Below are positions 8,242 through 15,017 of a stretch of 26,235 bases of DNA, in pieces (position 1 is the stretch's first letter; each line of letters starts with the position of its first letter). The position numbers and the translations under genes were made by a program. This DNA is from Bacillota bacterium (GTDB taxonomy: Bacteria > Bacillota > Clostridia > Saccharofermentanales > DTU023): contig JAEWER010000035.1 of the NCBI GenBank assembly GCA_023389255.1, positions 1-26,235 of the forward strand, given 5' to 3'. The notes beneath the pieces were generated by a model, which was not told where the DNA came from, did not search any database, and saw nothing but the letters and a program-made list of their open reading frames with translations.

Positions 8242-9283
8242 GTGTTACTCCAGTTTGCTCTGAATCTTGTTTGCTAAAGCTTGTTTGAGGTAGACCTTGT
8301 AGATAACCCCACTCCATAGTGCGCACTTTATTACCAGAACCTTGTTGGGCAAGTCCCTCGATAAAGCCAGTAATCTGACTTTCTAATAAATCGATGTAGT
8401 GGATGATAGCGGTGGCAACAGTCTTGGGACGATCAGCAAATTCACCATGGTGACCGGATATAATACACTGCATTTGTCGATAAAACTCTTCGTTATATTC
8501 AGCGACAATACTATCCTTATGCTCAGCTAAAAATTCAATACCTCTGATGCGATGGTTGGCATACCAGTACTCGCCTTCTGCCAAATTGTTGTATTCCCAA
8601 ATTTTACCGATATCGTGCAACAAAATACCGAAAGCGAGTAGATCGGCGTGAGCCTTGAGTTCAGGATAAATCTGAAGTACCGATACTAAGACGTTGAGCA
8701 TTTTCGTCGTGTGGTGCAACAAACCGTGAATTTTGTTGTCATGGTGTCGCATGGCTGCACCTTCAAAGAAAAAACGCTCTTTTACAAAATGATCTTGTGA
8801 AATTACTTGCTTAAATAAGTGAAAACAACGATCGCTGACACCGTTTTCCTTGAGACGTAAAACCACTGTTTTGTACAGATTGTTGACGTAATGCGTATCT
8901 AACGACGGATAAAACATTGAGGCATTGATGTTACCGCCAGTGTAAGTAGAGGCTTTTTCTAAAGTTAGATATTGTGAGCCATTGTAGGCTGAGCCACGCA
9001 CACGTACCACGTACAGACCAGAACCAGATAACAGTGGCTTAAAAATATCTGCAGACCATGCCTTAAATTCGACTTCGCCACTGACATCCATAAATTTACC
9101 CACCATGAAATCCTTGCCGTTGCGCCCTTGGCGAATAGAGGCTTCGGTGTTCATGTAGACGATGCCACTACTAATCAAATCCAAAGTGAGTGCCTCTTGT
9201 AGATCTAAAATGCACTCGCTTTCAGGCAGATTGGTTTCTTCTTTTTGGGTTAAATCATTGATGGATAAATTTTCTTGTAGCAT
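8234..9283 (-). CDS. HD-domain 3'-5' exoribonuclease, YhaM family (OB-fold + HD)
   Basis: The 349-residue protein combines an N-terminal OB-fold nucleic-acid-binding domain (about 36-115) with an HD phosphohydrolase domain (about 175-320). The HD core includes GLLHHTTKM near 187-195, LLHDIGKIWEY with His223-Asp224, and a later ISGHHGEF histidine pair. This layout matches Bacillus YhaM/Cbf1-type 3'-5' exonucleases, which trim RNA ends and may act on single-stranded DNA. It is somewhat longer than B. subtilis YhaM (about 314 aa) because of an N-terminal extension. The start ATG at 9283 has GAGG upstream at close spacing. It is the first gene of a two-gene operon with tcdA, so both products act on RNA. 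Confidence 0.85.
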   Translation of the reverse strand: MLQENLSINDLTQKEETNLPESECILDLQEALTLDLISSGIVYMNTEASIRQGRNGKDFMVGKFMDVSGEVEFKAWSADIFKPLLSGSGLYVVRVRGSAYNGSQYLTLEKASTYTGGNINASMFYPSLDTHYVNNLYKTVVLRLKENGVSDRCFHLFKQVISQDHFVKERFFFEGAAMRHHDNKIHGLLHHTTKMLNVLVSVLQIYPELKAHADLLAFGILLHDIGKIWEYNNLAEGEYWYANHRIRGIEFLAEHKDSIVAEYNEEFYRQMQCIISGHHGEFADRPKTVATAIIHYIDLLESQITGFIEGLAQQGSGNKVRTMEWGYLQGLPQTSFSKQDSEQTGVTHE

Positions 9284-9357
9284 AAGACCTCGTTCGATAC
9301 TATTTCAGAGCTTCAATAGAATGCTAATATGTTAAAGCATACCATGTACTAGTAAAC

Positions 9358-9434
9358 GTCCTCGTAGCTCAGCTGGATAGAGCACTCGCCTCCTAAGCGA
9401 GGGGTCGGAGGTTCGAATCCTCTCGGGGACGCCA
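9358..9434 (+). tRNA. tRNA-Arg (anticodon CCT)
   Basis: A complete 77-base cloverleaf with encoded CCA. The acceptor stem GTCCTCG pairs with CGGGGAC (one G-U). The D stem is GCTC/GAGC, the anticodon stem is CTCGC/GCGAG and the loop is CTCCTAA, which places CCT at 34-36. The T arm is GGAGG-TTCGAAT-CCTCT. It reads AGG codons. It is followed only 6 bases later by the 3' end of the minus-strand oxidoreductase gene, and I see no hairpin terminator after it. Confidence 0.97.
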
Positions 9435-9440
9435 TTTTGT

Positions 9441-10544
9441 CTAGTTGTATCTCTCAATACCTGCTTTGGCATAAGCTTTTTCGACTAAAGCAACAGCGTT
9501 TATACCACTGTTAATATCTGCGATGGGAGTTTGCTTTCTCGTAATAGCTAGCAATAAATCTTCGTAAATAGCAGTGTGAGGATTAAAAATTAGCTTATAA
9601 AAGGATAGACCATAGCGTTTGAGCGCTTGGCGGATATAGCGCCATTTATAAGGCAGGCTCTTGTTTTCTTTACTTTTTATTACTGACACATAGCGTTTTT
9701 TGGGAGATAATCCAGCCCTGATCTCTGCCTGATCTGTACGTACATAAAAATGTGCTTCGTGGTAATCCTTATCGCTGGCGGTGCTAGCTTCTAAAGTGAG
9801 CATTTTACCATCGCTGAAACGATAATTGACAAACCCTAAATCTTCAGCCTCCATCTCATGCGCTAGAGTGCCTAACATCGTACTAATTTCGGTTACGTTA
9901 GAAGCAGAAAGTTGCATGAGCATGCTCATTAAATCTAGGGCATGAATGCTCTGGTTCATCACAGCGCCACCATCCAATTCGTAAGTGCCACGCCAGGAGG
10001 CGCTATCGTAATAGGCTTGATTGTGACCCCAACGCACAATGATAGAACCATACAAAACTTTGCCTAGCACACCAGAACTAATATCGCTAGCTAAGGTATG
10101 CATTAATGGCAGATAGCGATATATATGACCGATAGCGATCTGACAGTTGTTTTCTTGGGCTAGACGCTTCAATTCTTCTGCCTGCTCGCTAAACATAGTT
10201 ACCGGTTTTTCGACGAGGAGATGACATCTGTGAGTTAGAGCTAACTTTGCTAACTCAAAATGTGTGCCGGAGGGAGTAGTTATAGCAACTAAATCTGGCG
10301 TTTGTTTAGCTAGCAATTCTTTGAGCGATGGAACGCAAGGTATGCTTTGGTTAGGCACGTGTTGTCTTAAAAAAGCAGTTGTGCGTTCAACGTTGGGATC
10401 AACAACGGCGATCAATTCTAGGTCTGGTAGCTGTAATTTTTGAGCATGTTTATTGAGAAATTTCCACGCTTTTAGATGTTTTTCTGCCACTCTGCCACAG
10501 CCGACTAATACGATTTTAATGGTGTTTTTTTCTGTATTTCTCAT
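9441..10544 (-). CDS. Gfo/Idh/MocA family NAD(P)-dependent oxidoreductase
   Basis: The 367-residue protein begins with a Rossmann fold containing VGCGRVAEKH (14-23) and has the family's EKP motif at 112-114 (VEKPVTM), whose Lys is usually catalytic. A C-terminal alpha/beta domain carries GGAVMNQSIHALD, the expected substrate/His region. Family members oxidise or reduce sugars, inositols and UDP-sugars (WlbA-like enzymes have this layout), but the substrate cannot be assigned. Its ATG directly abuts the stop codon of the SDR gene upstream with no spacer, so the two are translationally linked and probably act in one pathway, perhaps nucleotide-sugar or glycan modification. The 3' end runs to within 6 bases of tRNA-Arg on the other strand. 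Confidence 0.88.
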   Translation of the reverse strand: MRNTEKNTIKIVLVGCGRVAEKHLKAWKFLNKHAQKLQLPDLELIAVVDPNVERTTAFLRQHVPNQSIPCVPSLKELLAKQTPDLVAITTPSGTHFELAKLALTHRCHLLVEKPVTMFSEQAEELKRLAQENNCQIAIGHIYRYLPLMHTLASDISSGVLGKVLYGSIIVRWGHNQAYYDSASWRGTYELDGGAVMNQSIHALDLMSMLMQLSASNVTEISTMLGTLAHEMEAEDLGFVNYRFSDGKMLTLEASTASDKDYHEAHFYVRTDQAEIRAGLSPKKRYVSVIKSKENKSLPYKWRYIRQALKRYGLSFYKLIFNPHTAIYEDLLLAITRKQTPIADINSGINAVALVEKAYAKAGIERYN

Positions 10545-11303
10545 CTAATAAATTCCTAATAATTTTTCTATGCGTAAGATGAAGCGATGGGGCAACAATT
10601 TACTGGCTAGCTGAATGTCTTTCGCTAGTGGACTGGAAATAGAAACAAATCTGCCACGTTCTACTTTACGGATAGCTTTACGTACTACGGTGGAAGCTTT
10701 TTCAATGCCAATCTTCTTTATACCAGCTGGATTGCCACCGATATCTTGAAAAAATTCTGTTTCTACTGGGTTAGGACAAACAGCGATGATATTATTTTCA
10801 TTTTCGCAGTTTAAGGCTTGCGCCAAGCTCAGCACATAGGCTTTGCTAGCTGCGTAAACTGCAAAATTAGGTTGCGGTACGTAAGCTGCAACAGAAGCAA
10901 ACAACAAACAATAGCCGTGCAGTAAAGGTAGTAGATCGGCACAAATAGCAGTTAATGCTACACAGTTCAAATTGAGCATGTTTAAGGCTTCTTCTTTGTT
11001 TTTTACCAAAGGACCTAATTTACCAAAGCCGGCAGCCAACACTAACCAAGTCAATTGGTGTCCTTGTTTTTGTAGATCTACAACCTGGTCTTTGATTTTG
11101 CTCGAGGCGTCGTCTGCTTGTAGGTCCAAAGGAAGAACAATGGATAAAACTCCTTGCTCTTCTAGTTCTTTAGCTAAAGCTTTTAATTTTTCAGAGCGCC
11201 TGGCAATCAAAAGTAAGCTGTCGCAACGTTTGCTACTAGCTAATTGTCTTGCAGTTTCTTGCCCCAAACCAGATGATGCCCCTGTGATTACAGCTAATCG
11301 CAT
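10545..11303 (-). CDS. Short-chain dehydrogenase/reductase (classical SDR)
   Basis: The 252-residue protein has the cofactor motif TGASSGLG (7-14). The expected NNAG-like motif is changed to LAAGFG around 89-94. The catalytic triad is Ser137, Tyr150 and Lys154 (YAASK). The tail at 195-250, with a basic helix after GNPAGIKKIG, resembles SDRs of the DltE/YqjQ type, and the substrate is unknown. GAGGT lies 6 bases before ATG 11303, and a TATAAT-like -10 is present on the minus strand at 11360-11355. It is the first gene of a two-gene operon with the Gfo/Idh oxidoreductase. Confidence 0.88.
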   Translation of the reverse strand: MRLAVITGASSGLGQETARQLASSKRCDSLLLIARRSEKLKALAKELEEQGVLSIVLPLDLQADDASSKIKDQVVDLQKQGHQLTWLVLAAGFGKLGPLVKNKEEALNMLNLNCVALTAICADLLPLLHGYCLLFASVAAYVPQPNFAVYAASKAYVLSLAQALNCENENNIIAVCPNPVETEFFQDIGGNPAGIKKIGIEKASTVVRKAIRKVERGRFVSISSPLAKDIQLASKLLPHRFILRIEKLLGIY

Positions 11304-11389
11304 TGCTACCTCGTATTCTTTATTTGTCTTAAGCTTATTAGACAGTGCACAATAATTATAGAAAAAAGCTAATTACTTAGGGTTAGTGC

Positions 11390-11418
11390 TTGACGCTCTG
11401 TGAGTGTGGTGTTACAGT
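11390..11418 (+). promoter_or_regulatory. SigA-type promoter for the TraX-family gene
   Basis: TTGACG (11390-11395), a 17-base spacer and TACAGT (11413-11418) form a near-consensus promoter, with an extended -10 TGt just before the hexamer. Predicted transcription start is about 11425, giving a leader of some 80 bases that holds two hairpins. Confidence 0.8.
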
Positions 11419-11424
11419 ACAGGA

Positions 11425-11488
11425 GTTAGCAAAAGCTAACAATTCTCTCCTTACCTTACACACACTTGGGGTCGCAACTAGCGACCTC
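11425..11488 (+). promoter_or_regulatory. Two-hairpin 5' leader of the TraX-family gene
   Basis: Hairpin 1 is GTTAGC-AAAA-GCTAAC (11425-11440), starting at the predicted first transcribed base. Hairpin 2 is GGGGTCGC with GCGACCTC around a 5-base AACTA loop (11468-11488, one G-U), ending 9 bases before the GGGAGG ribosome binding site. Neither has a U-tract that would make it a terminator. A 5' stabilising hairpin plus a translation-modulating hairpin is my inference; I recognise no known riboswitch. Confidence 0.45.
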
Positions 11489-11507
11489 GGTTTATTTGGG
11501 AGGATTT

Positions 11508-12419
11508 ATGCTCAAATTGATAGGTATTCTCACAATGTTAATCGATCATATCGGTTGTTACTTTGCAGATTATCTACCATTACCCGTATTTTGGGCTATG
11601 CGAGCAATTGGGCGTTTAGCTTTTCCGATTTTTGCTTTTTATTTGGTACAGGGATATCGGCGCACGAGAAGTTTAGTGCGCTACTTTTTACGCCTAGTTG
11701 GTTTTGGTATTGTGTCTGAATTAGTGATTGCTTGGGTCAACCGCCAAAATGATATATTAACAGAGAACTACAACATCCTGTTTACATTGGCGTTGTCTTT
11801 AGTGTTTATTCAAGGCTTCCAGCTAGCTTTTTACAGCTATTACAGTGTGAAGCTAAGAGCAAAACGCCAACCTGCAAGTGCAGATTATCAATTATGGTAT
11901 GAGTGGCAGAAGCGTTTACCACTAACTGATCAAATTAAAATTCAGTTAGGCAAAATTGATTTTAACCCGAATATAGGGATACCTCTTGGCATCTTGATGA
12001 TGCTAATCGTTTTGCTAGCGGAATGTCTTTTCCCCACAGACTATGGCATATATGGCATCTTGCTACCATTTTCTTTATATCTAGCAGAAGAGGAGACCTG
12101 TCGGCGTTTACAAGCGCAGGCACAAGAAAAAGCATTAAATAGCTCACAAGTAGAGCTGACCTGTTTACAATATGCTTTGCAGTATAGTTTCATACTCACT
12201 GCTGTATTTTTAATACTCAGCTATTTGGGAATTTGGCTTTTCCCAGATGTACAACTTCTAGCCATAATTGGCGTTGGTCTATGTTATAGCAAACTTAGAC
12301 ACACAAGTTGGCGAGCAGATAATGAAAGGCCAGCCTGGTGGCAGAAGTATTTCTTTTATCTATTTTACCCAGCGCATATTGGGCTAATAGGGTTAATTCA
12401 CTACTATCTGATTAAGTAA
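11508..12419 (+). CDS. TraX family membrane protein
   Basis: The 303-residue polytopic membrane protein has the TraX-family hallmark near its N-terminus: MLIDHIGCYF followed by MRAIGRLAFPIFAFYLVQGY. About seven or eight hydrophobic segments are visible. TraX was named for F-pilin N-acetylation, but chromosomal homologues in Gram-positives are probably membrane acyltransferases with unknown acceptors. ATG 11508 is chosen because GGGAGG ends 4 bases upstream; the TTG at 11466 lies inside the leader hairpin. The central region (about 120-155) is a hydrophilic loop not typical of short TraX members. It has its own strong promoter and is followed by the leuS promoter. Confidence 0.85.
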   Translation: MLKLIGILTMLIDHIGCYFADYLPLPVFWAMRAIGRLAFPIFAFYLVQGYRRTRSLVRYFLRLVGFGIVSELVIAWVNRQNDILTENYNILFTLALSLVFIQGFQLAFYSYYSVKLRAKRQPASADYQLWYEWQKRLPLTDQIKIQLGKIDFNPNIGIPLGILMMLIVLLAECLFPTDYGIYGILLPFSLYLAEEETCRRLQAQAQEKALNSSQVELTCLQYALQYSFILTAVFLILSYLGIWLFPDVQLLAIIGVGLCYSKLRHTSWRADNERPAWWQKYFFYLFYPAHIGLIGLIHYYLIK

Positions 12420-12431
12420 AAATGTGATTAC

Positions 12432-12460
12432 TTGAGAGTGTTTGTGTATCACGGTACTAT
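12432..12460 (+). promoter_or_regulatory. SigA-type promoter for leuS
   Basis: TTGAGA (12432-12437), a 17-base spacer and TACTAT (12455-12460). Predicted start is near 12467, so the leuS leader is only about 52 bases, too short for a T-box. Confidence 0.75.
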
Positions 12461-12518
12461 AAAAAGAACGTTTCTTGGTAAGCATTCACGTGATAACAAA
12501 CATTAAGTGTGAGGTAGT

Positions 12519-15017
12519 ATGACATATTCCACAGCAATTGATCGTAAGTGGCAGAAATATTGGGAAGAAATTGATTTAGCATCTTTTGATGACAGCAAAT
12601 TAGATAATAAAAAATATGTTCTCGAGATGTTTTCCTATCCTTCTGGTGCCAAACTACATGTAGGACACTGGTATAACTACGGATTGGCAGATATTTGGGC
12701 GAGAATGAAGAAACTTCAAGGCTATGAAGTATTCCAACCGATGGGCTTTGATGCATTCGGATTGCCTGCTGAAAATTATGCTATTAAGACGGGCATCCAT
12801 CCTGAAACCAGCACTTTGCAGAACATTGCGACGATGGAAGAACAGCTCAAACGCATGGGCGGTATGTTTAACTGGGAACATGAAATCGCTACCTGCTTGC
12901 CAGAATATTATCGTTGGAACCAATGGCTCTTCTTGCAACTGTATAAACATGGTCTAGCTTATCGTAAAAAAGCGCCAGTTAACTGGTGTACTAAGTGCAA
13001 TACTGTGCTAGCAAACGAACAGGTGACGAGTGAGCACACTTGTGATCGTTGTGGCAGCACGGTTGTCAAAAAGCAGTTAACACAATGGTTTTTCAAAATT
13101 ACTGACTATGCACAAGAACTGTTAGACTGTCTACCCGATTTAGATTGGCCTGAGAAAACCAAACGCATTCAACAAAACTGGATTGGTAGATCTGAGGGAG
13201 CAGAGATTGTCTTTACCGTCGAAAAAGATGGCGAGTTACTACTCAAAGATGGTAATCCTGTGGAGTTGCGCGTATTTACCACTCGTGCGGATACCTTGCC
13301 TGGTGTTTCCTATGTAGTACTAGCACCAGAAAACGAATTGTGTGATCTAGTGACAACAGCAGAACAAGCAACAGCAGTCAAAGAGTATCAACAAGAAACA
13401 GCCAAAGCATCAGAGATAGATCGCTTGTCTAGCACTCGTGAAAAAACAGGTGTCTTCACTGGTTCTTATGCAGTTCATCCGCAAACTGGTGCTAAAGTTC
13501 CCTTATGGGCAGCTGATTATGTTATCGCAAGCTACGGCACTGGTGTCGTTATGGCAGTACCAGCTCATGACGAACGTGATTTTACTTTTGCTACTAAGTA
13601 CAACTTGCCTATCACGCAAGTGATCGTACCAGCAGATGAACGTGAGGTAGAATTGCCTTTCTGCGAAGATGGCATTGTTAAAGCCAACACATCTTACGAT
13701 GGCATAACTTCGGCAGAAGCACGCCATCAGATGATCAGCGATTTAGCTAAAGAGAATAAAGGCGAACAAAAAATTAATTATCGTTTGCGCGACTGGTTAG
13801 TTTCACGTCAGCGTTATTGGGGTACCCCCATCCCCATGATTTACTGTCCTAACTGTGGTGAGGTGCCCGTACCAGAAAGCGATCTGCCGGTTCGTTTACC
13901 TAAAGATGTAGACTTTACACCGGACGGCGATTCACCACTGAAGAAATGTCGATCTTTCATGGAAACAACCTGTCCTTGTTGTGGAGGCAAAGCGGAGCGA
14001 GATCCAGATACCCTAGATACATTTGTATGTTCTTCTTGGTACCAATTCCGTTACGTTGACAACAAGAATGAAGAGGCACCTTTCAGCAAAGAGAAAGTCA
14101 ATAAATATTGCCCTGTAGATAAATACGTTGGTGGCGCAGAACATGCAGCCATGCACCTACTCTACTCACGTTTTATAACTAAGGCATTAAGAGATATGGG
14201 ATATTTGAATTTCTCTGAGCCATTCCTTTCTCTCGTGCACCAAGGCACTATTTTAGGTGCAGATGGAAGCAAGATGTCTAAATCATTAGGCAATACAGTT
14301 TCACCAGATCCCTATATTGAACAGTACGGAGCGGATGTATTCCGTGCATATTTAGCCTTTGGATTTAACTATGTGGAAGGTGGTCCCTGGAGTGATTCTG
14401 GCATCAAGGCAACCGCTAAATTTATAGCTCGTGTAGAGCGCTTAATAGAGAAATTGATGGCTGAGAAGCCAGCTGATCTTGCAGTTGATCAGCTGACACC
14501 TGCCATGAAAAAACTTAATTACGTACTTCATTTTGCAATAAAGAGTGTTACTGAAGATGCGGAACGCTTCCAATTTAATACCTCCATTGCTCGTTTGATG
14601 GAATTGCTCAATGCCTTGGGTGATTTTGAAACTGAAATCAAAGATTTAACAGGCGATAACTTAGTACAAGCACAAGCTTTTGAGTATCAAGTAGTGTCAA
14701 CAATGATGATACTACTAGCTCCTTTTGCTCCACATTTCTGCGAAGAGATGTGGGAAAAATTAGGTAAAGAGCCTTCTATCTTCTGGCAAAAATGGCCCGT
14801 TTTTGATCCCAAAGCATTGGTTAAAGATGAGATCGAAATCGCGATTCAGTGCAATGGCAAATTAGTTGGGCGCACCTTAATACCTAGTGGTGCCAGTGCT
14901 GATGAAGTTGAGAAGTTAATTTCAACCTTGCCTGAATTTACCAATTGGACGGCCGATAAAACTTTGCGCAAATTTATCTATGTGCCGAAGCGACTAGTTA
15001 ACCTTGTGCTCGGTTAA
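12519..15017 (+). CDS. leuS: Leucyl-tRNA synthetase
   Basis: This 832-residue class I synthetase charges tRNA-Leu. The HIGH motif is HVGH at 47-50 and the KMSKS motif is exact at 585-589 (GSKMSKSLGN). Four-Cys zinc-binding segments occur around 165-185 (CTKC and CDRC) and again near 445-490. The CP1 editing domain is intact, with the TTRADTLPG threonine-rich motif. The VCSSWYQFRY segment and the C-terminal anticodon-binding domain are present. GAGGT lies 3 bases upstream of the ATG. The last 20 bases overlap the 3' end of the minus-strand adhesin gene, and its likely terminator lies about 80 bases inside that gene. Confidence 0.98.
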   Translation: MTYSTAIDRKWQKYWEEIDLASFDDSKLDNKKYVLEMFSYPSGAKLHVGHWYNYGLADIWARMKKLQGYEVFQPMGFDAFGLPAENYAIKTGIHPETSTLQNIATMEEQLKRMGGMFNWEHEIATCLPEYYRWNQWLFLQLYKHGLAYRKKAPVNWCTKCNTVLANEQVTSEHTCDRCGSTVVKKQLTQWFFKITDYAQELLDCLPDLDWPEKTKRIQQNWIGRSEGAEIVFTVEKDGELLLKDGNPVELRVFTTRADTLPGVSYVVLAPENELCDLVTTAEQATAVKEYQQETAKASEIDRLSSTREKTGVFTGSYAVHPQTGAKVPLWAADYVIASYGTGVVMAVPAHDERDFTFATKYNLPITQVIVPADEREVELPFCEDGIVKANTSYDGITSAEARHQMISDLAKENKGEQKINYRLRDWLVSRQRYWGTPIPMIYCPNCGEVPVPESDLPVRLPKDVDFTPDGDSPLKKCRSFMETTCPCCGGKAERDPDTLDTFVCSSWYQFRYVDNKNEEAPFSKEKVNKYCPVDKYVGGAEHAAMHLLYSRFITKALRDMGYLNFSEPFLSLVHQGTILGADGSKMSKSLGNTVSPDPYIEQYGADVFRAYLAFGFNYVEGGPWSDSGIKATAKFIARVERLIEKLMAEKPADLAVDQLTPAMKKLNYVLHFAIKSVTEDAERFQFNTSIARLMELLNALGDFETEIKDLTGDNLVQAQAFEYQVVSTMMILLAPFAPHFCEEMWEKLGKEPSIFWQKWPVFDPKALVKDEIEIAIQCNGKLVGRTLIPSGASADEVEKLISTLPEFTNWTADKTLRKFIYVPKRLVNLVLG

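Noticed and set aside
11468..11490. Second leader hairpin as a transcription attenuator
   Set aside because: It is not followed by a run of T residues, so it should not terminate transcription by itself.
11390..11719. 109-codon plus-strand frame overlapping the TraX-family gene
   Set aside because: It starts within the promoter, is out of frame with a well-supported TraX protein, and has no ribosome binding site.
12457..12950. Minus-strand frames opposite the start of leuS
   Set aside because: They are antisense shadows of conserved leuS codons, with no plausible ribosome binding site or family.
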